Positions 36,926 through 46,433 of a DNA stretch of 64,000 nucleotides are shown in pieces (the first letter of the stretch is position 1; every line of letters starts with the position of its first letter). A program made the position numbers and the translations under genes. Source of the DNA: Rippkaea orientalis PCC 8801 (GTDB lineage: Bacteria > Cyanobacteriota > Cyanobacteriia > Cyanobacteriales > Microcystaceae); NCBI RefSeq assembly GCF_000021805.1, contig NC_011726.1:2946097-3010096 (forward strand). Direction: 5' to 3'. A model generated the notes under the pieces. That model was not told the origin of the DNA and did not search any database. It was given only the letters and a program-made list of their open reading frames with translations.

Positions 36926-37366
36926 TTAACTACGATTTTTTTTAGGAATTGATTCTACACCTCGGCACACAGCACATCTATAGTATGGAGTATGTGGCAT
37001 ATCAACGTATTTCATTGGTATAGGTTTACCTTTGGTTGAGTAGCAACTTCCACAAATTGGGATTTCTTCTTGTCCTTCTACATAATAAAATCCTGTTTTT
37101 ATGATCACTTTATAGGTGGGATTCTTTAGTTCTCGATTTTCTCGCGCAACTTCTTCAAGTTGAGTTTTTAATGCTGAATTCTCTAGAATTTGTTCTGCTA
37201 GTCTCGATTTTACTTCGCTTAATTCAAGATTAAGAGTTCCAATTGCTCTCATCAGTTCTCCATAATGCTGAGACTCTTTTACTTCATTTGCATACTCCGT
37301 TAAAAACTTAATTGCATCTAGTGTATTCTTTCCAGCAGTTATGGCCTGTAAAAACTCATTAGTCAT
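36926..37366 (-). CDS. Coiled-coil protein with C-terminal zinc ribbon
   Basis: The 146-residue protein has a helical first half with a heptad-like stretch (LNLELSEVKSRLAEQILENSALKTQL...) and a C-terminal zinc-ribbon-like module: CGSC and CAVC, about 30 residues apart. Such proteins are common in prophages and other accessory regions, but I recognise no named family. It lies next to the RAYT gene on the same strand. The ATG at 37366 (MTNEFLQAITAGK) is used; the TTG two codons before is less likely. Confidence 0.7.
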   Translation of the reverse strand: MTNEFLQAITAGKNTLDAIKFLTEYANEVKESQHYGELMRAIGTLNLELSEVKSRLAEQILENSALKTQLEEVARENRELKNPTYKVIIKTGFYYVEGQEEIPICGSCYSTKGKPIPMKYVDMPHTPYYRCAVCRGVESIPKKNRS

Positions 37367-37479
37367 ATACAATTGAAAATCTTTTAGGAAGATTGACTGA
37401 ACGTAATTAAATATTCACCTATTTATTATACTGAAATTTCTTGATTCTCTGTATATTTTCTAACGTTCTTAAATCTTGG

Positions 37480-37496
37480 GGTGGGCATTCCCCACC
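37480..37496. repeat. Variant REP palindrome upstream of chlB
   Basis: GGTGGGCATTCCCCACC differs from the consensus at one position. It lies in the 327-bp gap between the zinc-ribbon gene and chlB, where I see no gene. Confidence 0.8.
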
Positions 37497-37693
37497 CTAC
37501 AATATGAAGATTCATTAAACGGAAACACCCAAAAAGTTGTTAAAATAGTCCTGAAATCTAGGCCATACAAGCGATTAAAGTCAATTTGTTGAATGTAACA
37601 TTATTTAAGCAAACACTCACTATAGGCAACAAGTTTGAGACAATCAAAAACAGCTTGAAGCAATGTCATTATCAATCGATATCGGAGAACTCT

Positions 37694-39220
37694 ATGAAAC
37701 TCGCTTACTGGATGTATGCAGGTCCTGCACACATTGGAACCCTAAGAATTGCCAGTTCCTTCAAAAACGTCCACGCGATTATGCACGCACCCCTTGGTGA
37801 TGATTATTTTAACGTAATGCGGTCTATGTTGGAACGAGAAAGGGATTTTACCCCTGTGACTGCTAGTATTGTAGATCGTAACGTTTTGGCGCGGGGTTCT
37901 CAAGAGAAAGTTGTGGATAATATTGTTCGCAAAGATGGGGAAGAAAACCCCGATTTAATCGTTTTAACCCCAACTTGTACCTCTAGTATTTTACAGGAAG
38001 ATTTAGCCAATTTTGTAGACCGCGCCCAAATGGATGCCAAAGGGGATGTCATGTTAGCGGATGTTAATCATTATCGCTATAATGAGCTCCAAGCAGCAGA
38101 CCGAACCCTGCATCAAATTGTTAAATTTTATCTCGAAAAAGCCCAGAAAAAAGGAGAATTACCTCAAAGAAAAACGGAGAAACCTTCAGTTAATATTATT
38201 GGAATTTCTACCCTAGGTTTCCATAACCAACATGACTGTACTGAATTGAAGCGGTTAATGGCTGATTTGGGAATTGAAGTGAATGAAGTCATCCCCGAAG
38301 GTGCATCGGTTCATAACCTAAAAAATCTTCCTAAAGCGTGGTTTAATTTAGTTCCTTATCGGGAATTAGGGTTAGCAACTGCGGGTTATTTAGAGGAACA
38401 ATTTGGGATGTCTTATGTGGATATTACTCCGATGGGAGTAGTGGAAACTGCGCGGTGTATTCGCAAAATTCAACAGCTAATTAATGCTCAAGGTGCAGAG
38501 GTTGATTACGAGGAATTTATTAAGGAACAAACTTTGTATGTTTCCCAAGCTGCTTGGTTTTCTCGTTCCATTGACTGTCAGAATTTAACGGGTAAGAAAG
38601 CGGTGGTGTTTGGGGATAATACCCATGCAGCAGCAATAACAAAAATTTTAGCGCGGGAGATGGGTATTCATGTGGTTTTAGCGGGAACTTATTGTAAGTA
38701 TGATGCGGACTGGTTCAGGGAACAAGTGAGTGAATATTGCGATGAAGTTCTCATTAGTGATGATAACGCAGCAATTGGCGATGCGATCGCCCGTCTGGAA
38801 CCTTCTGCTATTTTTGGAACGCAAATGGAACGTCATGTCGGTAAGCGTTTAGATATTCCTTGCGGGGTAATTGCTTCTCCTATTCATATCCAAAATTTCC
38901 CCATTGGATATAAACCTTTTTGCGGATATGAAGGCACAAATCAGATTACGGATTTGATCTATAATTCCTTTACTTTGGGAATGGAAGATCATCTCTTAGA
39001 AATCTTTGGAGGACACGATACCAAGGAAGTGATTACTAAGGGAATTTCGGCTGATTCTGATTTGAATTGGAATAAAGAAGCACAAGCAGAATTAAATAAA
39101 GTTCCTGGTTTTGTGCGGGGTAAAGTGAAGCGTAATACCGAAAAATTTGCTCGTGAACGCGGATTTTCTGTCATTACCCTTGAGGTAATGTATGCTGCCA
39201 AAGAAGCGGTAGGTGCTTAA
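37694..39220 (+). CDS. chlB: Light-independent protochlorophyllide reductase subunit B
   Basis: ChlB and ChlN form the catalytic NB component of DPOR, which reduces protochlorophyllide in the dark with electrons from the ChlL Fe-S protein. The 508-residue length is standard. The start [38 protein letters not shown] (cluster cysteine), [20 protein letters not shown] and [20 protein letters not shown] are diagnostic. The ATG at 37694 has GGAGA upstream. chlL and chlN are not in the window. The enzyme is oxygen-sensitive. Confidence 0.98.
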   Translation: MKLAYWMYAGPAHIGTLRIASSFKNVHAIMHAPLGDDYFNVMRSMLERERDFTPVTASIVDRNVLARGSQEKVVDNIVRKDGEENPDLIVLTPTCTSSILQEDLANFVDRAQMDAKGDVMLADVNHYRYNELQAADRTLHQIVKFYLEKAQKKGELPQRKTEKPSVNIIGISTLGFHNQHDCTELKRLMADLGIEVNEVIPEGASVHNLKNLPKAWFNLVPYRELGLATAGYLEEQFGMSYVDITPMGVVETARCIRKIQQLINAQGAEVDYEEFIKEQTLYVSQAAWFSRSIDCQNLTGKKAVVFGDNTHAAAITKILAREMGIHVVLAGTYCKYDADWFREQVSEYCDEVLISDDNAAIGDAIARLEPSAIFGTQMERHVGKRLDIPCGVIASPIHIQNFPIGYKPFCGYEGTNQITDLIYNSFTLGMEDHLLEIFGGHDTKEVITKGISADSDLNWNKEAQAELNKVPGFVRGKVKRNTEKFARERGFSVITLEVMYAAKEAVGA

Positions 39221-39229
39221 TTACTGTAA

Positions 39230-39246
39230 GGTGGGCATTGCCCACC
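39230..39246. repeat. REP palindrome between chlB and malic enzyme gene
   Basis: GGTGGGCATTGCCCACC lies between two convergent genes, 10 bp after chlB, and may act in termination. Confidence 0.88.
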
Positions 39247-39252
39247 TTAGGA

Positions 39253-40644
39253 TTATTCAACCGCGACTCCATCCTGTCTTGCAGCGAGTTGAACTGCCCC
39301 CGCAACCGCAGAAGAAACCCTCGGATCGAACACTGAGGGGATAATATGTTCGGGATCAAGCTGACTGCTACTCACCAAAGAGGCGATCGCTTTAGCGGCC
39401 TCTAAATACATATGTTCGGTGATCGTTTTGGCATGACAGTCGAGGGCTCCGCGAAAAATCCCAGGAAACGCCAAAACATTGTTAATCTGGTTAGGATAGT
39501 CACTACGACCCGTCGCCATCACCGCTACATGATCCATAACCAGTTCTGGCTGAATTTCGGGAATAGGGTTAGCCATGGCAAAGACAATAGGATCTTTAGC
39601 CATAGATTTGACCATTTCCGGTGTTACCACCCCGGGCGCACTAACCCCTAAAAAGATATCAGCACCCCGCATCGCATCGGCCAACGATCCCTCTGCTTTG
39701 ACCGCAAATTCGCGTTTTTGGGCATTTAAGTCCGTACGGGATAAAGAAACAATGCCTTGGGAGTCGCATAACCAAATCGTCGTTGCCCCTGCACTGCGTA
39801 ATAAAGCCGCGATCGCTATCCCCGCAGCCCCCGCTCCATTAATAACAATTCGCACGCCTTCTAGGGGTTTCTGGACAAGTTTCAGGGCATTTATTAACGC
39901 TGCTAGACTCACGATAGCGGTTCCGTGCTGATCATCGTGGAAAACAGGAATATCCAACTCCTGACGCAGCCGTTTTTCAATCTCAAAGCAACGGGGAGCC
40001 GAAATATCCTCCAAATTCACCCCACCAAACACAGGCGCAATGCGCTTAACCGTCTGAATAATTTCTTCTGTGTCTTGGGTGGCTAAACAGATGGGAAAAG
40101 CGTCAATATCGGCAAATTCCTTAAATAACATGGCTTTCCCTTCCATCACCGGGAGAGCCGCCTCTGGTCCTAAATTGCCTAACCCTAGCACCGCACTGCC
40201 ATCGGTGACAACCGCCACGGTATTCTGTTTAATAGTCAGGTTAAAGACTTCTTGGCGATCGCGGTGAATGGCTTTACAAATACGTCCGACCCCTGGCGTA
40301 TAGGCCATGGCCAACTCGGCTTGAGATTTTAGGGGAATACGGCTGTTAATGGTAATTTTCCCCTTGCGGTGCAGGTCAAAGGTGCGATCGGACACCTTGA
40401 GGATCTTGACGTTGGGAATTTCCCGCACGGCGGATACAATTTTCTCTGCGTGTTCTTCGCTTGACGCATCTACGGTAATTTCCCGTTGGGTAATTTTGCG
40501 GGTGTGTTCGATCAAAGAAATTTGCCCTAAACTGCCCTTAGCTCCCGCGATCGCTTGGGTCACATTAGCCAAGGTTCCGGCAATATTAGGCAGTTCAATG
40601 GTGAGGGCTAAACTATAACTAGCATTCGGGTTAAGATTTGTCAT
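39253..40644 (-). CDS. Malic enzyme with N-terminal ACT domain
   Basis: Malic enzyme decarboxylates malate to pyruvate with NAD(P). The 463-residue protein begins with an ACT-like regulatory domain (about residues 10-85, [19 protein letters not shown]), then the catalytic part with [58 protein letters not shown] and the Rossmann motif [16 protein letters not shown]. This ACT fusion is normal in cyanobacteria. Coenzyme preference is not shown by the sequence. It is convergent with chlB, 32 bp apart. Confidence 0.95.
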   Translation of the reverse strand: MTNLNPNASYSLALTIELPNIAGTLANVTQAIAGAKGSLGQISLIEHTRKITQREITVDASSEEHAEKIVSAVREIPNVKILKVSDRTFDLHRKGKITINSRIPLKSQAELAMAYTPGVGRICKAIHRDRQEVFNLTIKQNTVAVVTDGSAVLGLGNLGPEAALPVMEGKAMLFKEFADIDAFPICLATQDTEEIIQTVKRIAPVFGGVNLEDISAPRCFEIEKRLRQELDIPVFHDDQHGTAIVSLAALINALKLVQKPLEGVRIVINGAGAAGIAIAALLRSAGATTIWLCDSQGIVSLSRTDLNAQKREFAVKAEGSLADAMRGADIFLGVSAPGVVTPEMVKSMAKDPIVFAMANPIPEIQPELVMDHVAVMATGRSDYPNQINNVLAFPGIFRGALDCHAKTITEHMYLEAAKAIASLVSSSQLDPEHIIPSVFDPRVSSAVAGAVQLAARQDGVAVE

Positions 40645-40760
40645 GGTATTCCTTTAGGGGGAGAGAGGGATAGGGGGAGAGGGGGAGAGAGGGAGGATGG
40701 GAAAGAAAAATTTAACGGAATTTCAGGAGAAGTCCCCAACTATCAATGTAACTTTTGTAC

Positions 40761-40781
40761 GGGCTTAATATTATTAATCCC
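40761..40781. repeat. AT-centred palindrome, variant copy
   Basis: This is a copy of the 30487-30507 family with one mismatch in the right arm (TTAATCC). It lies in the gap between pntB and the malic enzyme gene. Confidence 0.8.
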
Positions 40782-40916
40782 CTACTGATTTCTGACTTCA
40801 TTCAATCTTGTGACTCCCGACTCCTTATCCTTCCGAGACTAATGTTAAATATCGGGAAAGGTTAAATGAACCCCTCCCGATAAGTTCTGTTGTGACTGTT
40901 TAACCTATCAGAAGGT

Positions 40917-42344
40917 TTAGAGTTGCTTGACTTCAGACACTAACTTAGAAACAACTTCTTGGGCACTACCAAAGAGCATAACAGTCTTGTCGTCGTAGAA
41001 GAGGTCATTTTCCACCCCAGCAAACCCCGCACTCATCCCCCGTTTAATCACAATGGTATGGTGGGCTTTATCCACTTCTAGGATGGGCATTCCGTAGATG
41101 GGGCTACTTTTATCGCTACGCGCTGCGGGGTTAACTACGTCATTGGCACCGATGACCAAAGCGACATCGGTACGCTCAAATTCGGGGTTAATGTCTTCCA
41201 TGTCGTATAGCTGGTTATAGGGGACATTCGCTTCAGCTAACAAGACATTCATGTGTCCTGGCATTCTTCCCGCAACGGGATGGATAGCGTATTTAACCTC
41301 TACCCCCATTTTTTCGAGTTGGTTGGCTAAGTCGCGGACGGTGTGCTGTGCTTGAGCCACTGCCATCCCGTATCCTGGTACAATCACCACAGAACGGGCA
41401 TACCCTAACATCATTGCGCCTTCTTCGGGATCGATGGAGTGAATGGTTTTATCACCAATACTACCCGAACCGCCACCACTAGCTGTACTTGCACCGCCAA
41501 AGGCTCCAAAGAGTACACTTAAGAGAGAGCGGTTCATTGCTTTACACATGATCTCGGTCAGGATAATACCCGATGCTCCAACTAAAGCTCCTGCTACGAT
41601 GAGCATATTGTTCATCAGGATGAACCCGGCGGCACTCGCTGCTAACCCCGAAAAGGAGTTTAACAGGGAAATAACCACGGGCATATCACCCCCACCGATA
41701 GGGAGAACGAATAATACTCCGAAGACAAGAGAAATACCAACTAAAGCGAAGAAAATAGCGGGGTTAGCGGGGTTTAAGCACAGATAAACACTACCCACCA
41801 CAAAGCTGAGGAATAGGGTGGCATTAAAGGGCTGTTGTAGGGGGAAGGTCACGGGAGAACCACTAACTAACCCTTGTAATTTGGCAAAGGCTAAGAAACT
41901 GCCTGTGAGGGTGACACCGCCAATTAAGACCCCTAAAATGGCGATAAAGGTCGCATCGAAGGGAATGGGTCCACCAGCTTCTAATAACCGCCAAAATTCC
42001 CCAACGGCAACGAGGGCACTGGCTGCACCCCCTAACCCGTTGAAGATCCCGACCATTTGGGGCATATCGGTCATGGCGACTTTTTGGGCGGTGATCGCTC
42101 CAACAATAGAGCCAATGATAATCGCCACTAAGATCATTTCGTAGTTGAGGACGGACTGGTTCAGCAGGGTAGCAACCATCGCCAACAACATCCCCACAGC
42201 AGCGATGATGTTACCCCGACGGGCAGTCGCGGGGGAGCCTAATTCTTTTAAGCCAACAATAAAGAGGGCAGCGGCAGTTAAATAGGTTAATTCAATGCCT
42301 GTGGTTAAGCCCGACAGTACATTAGTACATAAGGTATCGTTCAT
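40917..42344 (-). CDS. pntB: NAD(P) transhydrogenase subunit beta
   Basis: PntB contributes most membrane helices and the NADP-binding domain of the proton-translocating transhydrogenase, which makes NADPH from NADH. The 475-residue protein has about nine helices, then the NADP domain with VVIVPGYGMAVAQAQHTV, IHPVAGRMPGHMNVLLAEANVPY and LVIGANDVVNPAARSDKSSPI. It is third in the pntA1-pntA2-pntB operon, 6 bp after pntA2. Confidence 0.98.
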   Translation of the reverse strand: MNDTLCTNVLSGLTTGIELTYLTAAALFIVGLKELGSPATARRGNIIAAVGMLLAMVATLLNQSVLNYEMILVAIIIGSIVGAITAQKVAMTDMPQMVGIFNGLGGAASALVAVGEFWRLLEAGGPIPFDATFIAILGVLIGGVTLTGSFLAFAKLQGLVSGSPVTFPLQQPFNATLFLSFVVGSVYLCLNPANPAIFFALVGISLVFGVLFVLPIGGGDMPVVISLLNSFSGLAASAAGFILMNNMLIVAGALVGASGIILTEIMCKAMNRSLLSVLFGAFGGASTASGGGSGSIGDKTIHSIDPEEGAMMLGYARSVVIVPGYGMAVAQAQHTVRDLANQLEKMGVEVKYAIHPVAGRMPGHMNVLLAEANVPYNQLYDMEDINPEFERTDVALVIGANDVVNPAARSDKSSPIYGMPILEVDKAHHTIVIKRGMSAGFAGVENDLFYDDKTVMLFGSAQEVVSKLVSEVKQL

Positions 42345-42350
42345 AATTCT

Positions 42351-42653
42351 CTAGGCTCCCTTTTTCTTGAACATCTGCAACATCCGGTCAGTGACTAAAA
42401 AGCCGCCAACAACGTTAATCATGGCGAGAATAACGGCAATTAAGCCTAAAATAACGGTAAGATTCCATTCTTTTGGTCCGGCAATGAGCAGGGCTCCGAC
42501 AACCGCAATACCAGAAATAGCGTTCGCTCCCGACATTAGGGGGGTGTGCAGGGTGGGAGGCACTTTATTAATGACCTCGAACCCCACAAAGGAAGCAAGT
42601 ACGAATACAACTAAACCAATTAACAATCCTGTGGTCATTTTTAACGATTTCAC
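42351..42653 (-). CDS. pntA2: NAD(P) transhydrogenase subunit alpha part 2
   Basis: This 100-residue protein has three or four helices (GLLIGLVVFVLASFVGFEVI, LTVILGLIAVILAMINVVGGFLV) and the loop NKVPPTLHTPLMSGANAISGI, which is diagnostic of the alpha membrane part. Cyanobacteria split alpha into PntA1 and PntA2. It lies between pntA1 (56 bp) and pntB (6 bp). Confidence 0.97.
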   Translation of the reverse strand: MKSLKMTTGLLIGLVVFVLASFVGFEVINKVPPTLHTPLMSGANAISGIAVVGALLIAGPKEWNLTVILGLIAVILAMINVVGGFLVTDRMLQMFKKKGA

Positions 42654-42709
42654 TCCTAAATTCTAGAATTTTCCTAAGGCTTACAGCTTTTTGCTTTCTC
42701 CGTTGGGGT

Positions 42710-43867
42710 TTAGGCGTTGACTAACCGAGAGAGGGCTTCTTTTACTCTGGCATTGCGCAGTTGTCCATCGTAGGTAACGCAAGCTTCACTGATGATGTCA
42801 TCTTCAAAATTCAATTGAAATTCGCCGTCTTTGACCAAATATTTGACTAAAGTCAGGAGGTTTTTGGCATAGACTTGGCTGGCATCGACGGGAAGGGTCG
42901 CGGGTAGGTTCAAGGGGCCGATAACGTGGACTCCGTTGTAGCAAATATCTTTGCCTGGTTCGGTACAGGCGCAGTTGCCGCCGCGATCAGCAGCAATATC
43001 AACGATCACCGAGCCGCTATCCATTTCTGCCACCATTTCTTCAGTAACGATGATGGGAGCGCGTTTTCCTTGCACTTGGGCAGTGGTGATTACCACATTG
43101 GATTTTTTAACGTGCTCTGTCAGGACTTGACGGATGCGTTCTTGGGTGTTTTGGCTAACTTCTTTGGCGTAACCTCCCTTGGTGGCGGTGTCTTCTTCGA
43201 TGGGAATTTCGACGAATTTTGCCCCTAAACTTTGGACTTCTTCTTTGACCGCCGGCCGCACGTCAAAGGCTTCTACGACGGCTCCTAAGCGTTTTGCGGT
43301 GGCGATCGCCTGTAAGCCCGCAACCCCTGCTCCGATCACTAGGACTTTGGCCGGGGGAATGGTTCCAGCCGCCGTTGTCATCATGGGGAACATCCGGGGT
43401 AAGGAAGCCGCAGCCAGTAGGGCAGCTTTATAACCCGCGATGCTCGCTTGAGATGACAGCGCATCCATGCTTTGGGCTCGACTGGTACGGGGGATCAATT
43501 CCATGCTAAAGGCGGTAATTTGCCGTTGCGCTAAGGCTTGGATTTTTTCGGGGTTGCCCAAGGGATCAAGAAAACTAATGAGGACGGCTCCGGGTTTGAG
43601 CCAGTCCATTTCTTGTTGTCCATTTTGTTCCCCTGGAGGGGCAACTTTTAACAGCAGATCCGCTTCTGTCCAGAGTTGGTCAGCAGAACTGATAATTTGG
43701 GCTCCGGCTGCTTGGTAGTCTCCATCGGTAAAATGGGCTCCGAGTCCTGCTCCTGACTGAACCAATACCTCAAACCCTAACTTGATGAAGCGGGAGACAG
43801 TATCGGGAACTAGGGCTACTCGCAATTCTCCTAGTTCACTTTCTTTCGGAACAGCAATTTTGATCAT
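42710..43867 (-). CDS. pntA1: NAD(P) transhydrogenase subunit alpha part 1
   Basis: PntA1 is the soluble NAD(H)-binding domain, homologous to alanine dehydrogenase. The 385-residue protein shows IAVPKESELGELRVALVPD, ELIPRTSRAQSMDALSSQA, AKVLVIGAGVAGLQAIATAKRLGA (Rossmann) and IVDIAADRGGNCACTEPG. It is the first gene of the pnt operon. The 389-bp gap upstream (43868-44256) holds no gene and should include the operon promoter. Confidence 0.97.
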   Translation of the reverse strand: MIKIAVPKESELGELRVALVPDTVSRFIKLGFEVLVQSGAGLGAHFTDGDYQAAGAQIISSADQLWTEADLLLKVAPPGEQNGQQEMDWLKPGAVLISFLDPLGNPEKIQALAQRQITAFSMELIPRTSRAQSMDALSSQASIAGYKAALLAAASLPRMFPMMTTAAGTIPPAKVLVIGAGVAGLQAIATAKRLGAVVEAFDVRPAVKEEVQSLGAKFVEIPIEEDTATKGGYAKEVSQNTQERIRQVLTEHVKKSNVVITTAQVQGKRAPIIVTEEMVAEMDSGSVIVDIAADRGGNCACTEPGKDICYNGVHVIGPLNLPATLPVDASQVYAKNLLTLVKYLVKDGEFQLNFEDDIISEACVTYDGQLRNARVKEALSRLVNA

Positions 43868-44256
43868 GCTTAACCTTCCTTTCTATAAGTTATGGGTTTA
43901 AGATAGCTTTGCTAGTATTTTCTACGGTTATCAGGGGGTTAAGGGTAAACCTTAAACTCTTCTTCGTTTTTTGTCCCTTTTTTCGTTTAACCCTAGATAA
44001 ATATACTTAGTCTGGTTGGGTTTTTTGGGCGATCGCTTGGTCAATATAACTCTTTGAATTTACATAATAAAGCCAAACGCCTTGATTTCAAGAAAATTCA
44101 CTTTGTTTTAAGGGTTTAAATTTAACAAAAATTAATTTCTTGATGATTTCCTGATAAACTCTCATTCACTCTCTTTTTATTAATTTATTTAAGATTTTGT
44201 ATTACAATCATTCTAATCGTTTACAATAAGAATATATGTACTAAAAACTGTCTCTA

Positions 44257-44683
44257 TGAATGACCTTTATGCAGGGAAAGATCCCAGAGAGATCCCAAGT
44301 TATTCGATGAATTTCGCACAGATGGTGTTGATCTTTTTATCGAAAAGTATGGAACTTTGATCAATGCTTCTCAAAAAGGGCAATTAGACTTACGAAATAA
44401 GCTTAATCTCCATCTCGAAAGAATAGAACCTGATGATAGTGGGTTAGCTATTAAACTTTATCCTTTTACTCGCCCCCATGAAGAAAATAATCCTAAAATT
44501 GTAGTGATAGATCCCCGTATTGCTTTTGGTCGATTAGTTATTGCTAATACAGGAATACCAACTAGCATCCTCAAAGAACGGTTTCACGCAGGAGATACTA
44601 TTGAGGATTTGGCTTATGATTATGGTTGCGATCTTTTATCTATTCAAGAAGCCATTCGCTGTGAATTGCCTAATGCTGCTTAA
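44257..44683 (+). pseudogene. DUF433 antitoxin gene with internal deletion and frameshift
   Basis: The DNA starts with an intact family N-terminus, MNDLYAGKDPREIPSYS, and then jumps in another frame to FDEFRTDGVDLFIEKYGTLI, which continues to the end. The C-terminal part has the DUF433 core: VVIDPRIAFGRLVIANTGIPTSILKERF and GDTIEDLAYDYGCDLLSIQEAIRCE. Normal members of this group have about 220-240 residues with a winged-helix in the missing part. A deletion of perhaps 90-100 codons with a frame change near 44300 explains this. A shorter product from an internal TTG (44357) is possible. The downstream toxin gene looks intact. Confidence 0.8.
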
Positions 44684-44760
44684 CTTGATTAGATTTCACT
44701 TATATACTATTACTTTTGTGACAAAACTTTATATAAAAAAATTAAATTAAATCTTAATTA

Positions 44761-45192
44761 ATGATTATCAAGAAAAATCAACCGATCACTTTTTTCATAG
44801 ATCGTTGTTGGGGAAATAGAATTATTGTTGAAACCCTTAAAAATACTGGAATTACTGTTGAAATTCATGATGATCATTTTCCTCAAAATGCACAAGATGT
44901 AGACTGGTTGCCAGAAGTAGGAAAAAGGGGATGGGTAATTTTAACAAAAGATGCTGCAATTAGTAAAAATAGTTTAGAAAGAATGGCTGTTACTCATGCT
45001 AAAATTAAACTCTTTACCCTTGCTTCTCAAAGTCTATCAGGACAAGATATGGCAGATATTTTTCTGAAAGCTATCGTTAAAATGCAAGAATTTGTCCGTA
45101 AACATGATGCCCCTTTTATTGCTAAAATTTATAAAGATTCACAAGTTGAAATGTGGAAAGATCATCAAATCCTGTTAGATGAATTGGAATAA
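44761..45192 (+). CDS. PIN-like (DUF5615-type) toxin
   Basis: The 143-residue protein pairs with the DUF433 gene upstream, as in known DUF433-DUF5615 toxin-antitoxin modules. It has the acidic residue in TFFIDRCWGNRIIVETL, a second region HDDHFPQNAQDVDWLPEVG and WVILTKDAAISKN, which together fit the PIN-like RNase core. The frame has no damage. The gap to the antitoxin is 77 bp, longer than usual. With the antitoxin broken, the toxin may be inactive, silent or neutralised elsewhere; the sequence cannot tell. Confidence 0.8.
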   Translation: MIIKKNQPITFFIDRCWGNRIIVETLKNTGITVEIHDDHFPQNAQDVDWLPEVGKRGWVILTKDAAISKNSLERMAVTHAKIKLFTLASQSLSGQDMADIFLKAIVKMQEFVRKHDAPFIAKIYKDSQVEMWKDHQILLDELE

Positions 45193-45207
45193 ACACCTAA
45201 GCAAAAG

Positions 45208-45245
45208 AATACTTGTAGGCTACACATTGACACCCTACAAGTATT
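45208..45245. terminator. Bidirectional terminator hairpin
   Basis: AATACTTGTAGG (45208-45219) and CCTACAAGTATT (45234-45245) are perfect 12-bp arms around a 14-nt loop. It lies between the convergent toxin and aldo/keto reductase genes. Confidence 0.82.
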
Positions 45246-46369
45246 TATTCCCATAAACGACGACGAGTTGAACCATTCAGACGTTGATGGGTATCATTTA
45301 ATAATTGAGGAATCTTTAACTGTTGCGGACAGCGAGGGAGACACTCACCGCATTCGGTACAATGGTTTCCTTTTCTCCCTGGAAACCAATGACCCGCATT
45401 CTCGAACATTCTATAGCGATACTGAGCAAATTCGGTCATATCATACGCGATAGCTAAATTCCGTAAGCGCAAAATTTCAGGAATATTGATACTTTCAGGA
45501 CAAGGAAGACATTGATAACATTGATGACAGCGATCGCTACCTAAAACGCTTTCTAAATGCGTTTCTAGGCGTTCTAAAGCCTGTTTCTCTTCAATCGTGA
45601 GGAGGGAGTCGTTATCAGCAACAGACAAGGGATCGGTCAATTCTTGCGGGTTAGCCGGTCCCATACTTAAGGTGGTAATACGGCGATCGCACAATAAAAC
45701 CCGATAGGTTAATTCTAAGGGAGAAAAAGGTTGACAGAGGTTTTTTAGGGTTTCGGGGGGAGTATATAAATTGCCGCCTTTGTCTCCAGGGGAAATAATA
45801 AAGATGCCTAAGTCTTTTTCTGAAGCTAAGGCAATAGCGGGTTCATGACGTTGGAAAAAATAATAATAATGCAGGTTAACAAATTCAAATAAATCGGTTT
45901 TAATGGCTGCTAAAATAAGATCTAAACTGCCGTGGGTAGAAAATCCTAAATGATGAACTTTTCCGTTATTTAAGGCTTCTTGTAAGGCTGGCCAGCATCC
46001 CTTCGGCTGAGTGATATAATCAAGATGATCCCAAGTATTAATGCCATGAATAGCTAAACAGTCTAGATAGTCTAATTGTAATTTTTCTAGAGATTCATCT
46101 ATCCATTGACGCATTTGATCGGCGTTGGCAGTGGGGGGTAATTTAGTCGTAATATAAAGGTTTTCTCTGATGAGATCTTCTTTGAGAACTCTTCCTAAAT
46201 AATATTCACTTTTTCCGTAACCTTTGGCGGTTTCAATATGGTTTATTCCAGAGGCGATCGCCTGTTTTATCGTATCTCCAAATATCTCCTCAGAAGCAAG
46301 ACAGCGCATGGTTCCTAGGGAGAAAACTGATAAGTTTAAGTTGGTTTTTCCAAACCTTTTGTATCGCAT
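45245..46369 (-). CDS. Aldo/keto reductase with C-terminal 4Fe-4S ferredoxin-like domain
   Basis: The 374-residue protein has an aldo/keto reductase barrel (MRYKRFGKTNLNLSVFSLGTMR, INHIETAKGYGKSEYYLGRVL, DYLDCLAIHGINTWD) followed by a cysteine-rich domain: RCHQCYQCLPCPESINIPEI and HCTECGECLPRCPQQLKIPQ. These could hold two 4Fe-4S clusters. The family is common in anaerobes and cyanobacteria; substrate is unknown. The ATG at 46369 gives the standard N-terminus; a GTG at 46387 is possible. Confidence 0.92.
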   Translation of the reverse strand: MRYKRFGKTNLNLSVFSLGTMRCLASEEIFGDTIKQAIASGINHIETAKGYGKSEYYLGRVLKEDLIRENLYITTKLPPTANADQMRQWIDESLEKLQLDYLDCLAIHGINTWDHLDYITQPKGCWPALQEALNNGKVHHLGFSTHGSLDLILAAIKTDLFEFVNLHYYYFFQRHEPAIALASEKDLGIFIISPGDKGGNLYTPPETLKNLCQPFSPLELTYRVLLCDRRITTLSMGPANPQELTDPLSVADNDSLLTIEEKQALERLETHLESVLGSDRCHQCYQCLPCPESINIPEILRLRNLAIAYDMTEFAQYRYRMFENAGHWFPGRKGNHCTECGECLPRCPQQLKIPQLLNDTHQRLNGSTRRRLWE

Positions 46370-46433
46370 AGTTTTTGATTTTCTCACGCAGAGGCGCAGA
46401 GTCGCAGAGAGAGAAAGGGAGATATTTTAACTA

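Noticed and set aside
37586-37693. Longer N-terminus for ChlB from an upstream start
   Set aside because: The extra 36 residues are absent from ChlB proteins, and a GGAG site precedes the ATG at 37694.
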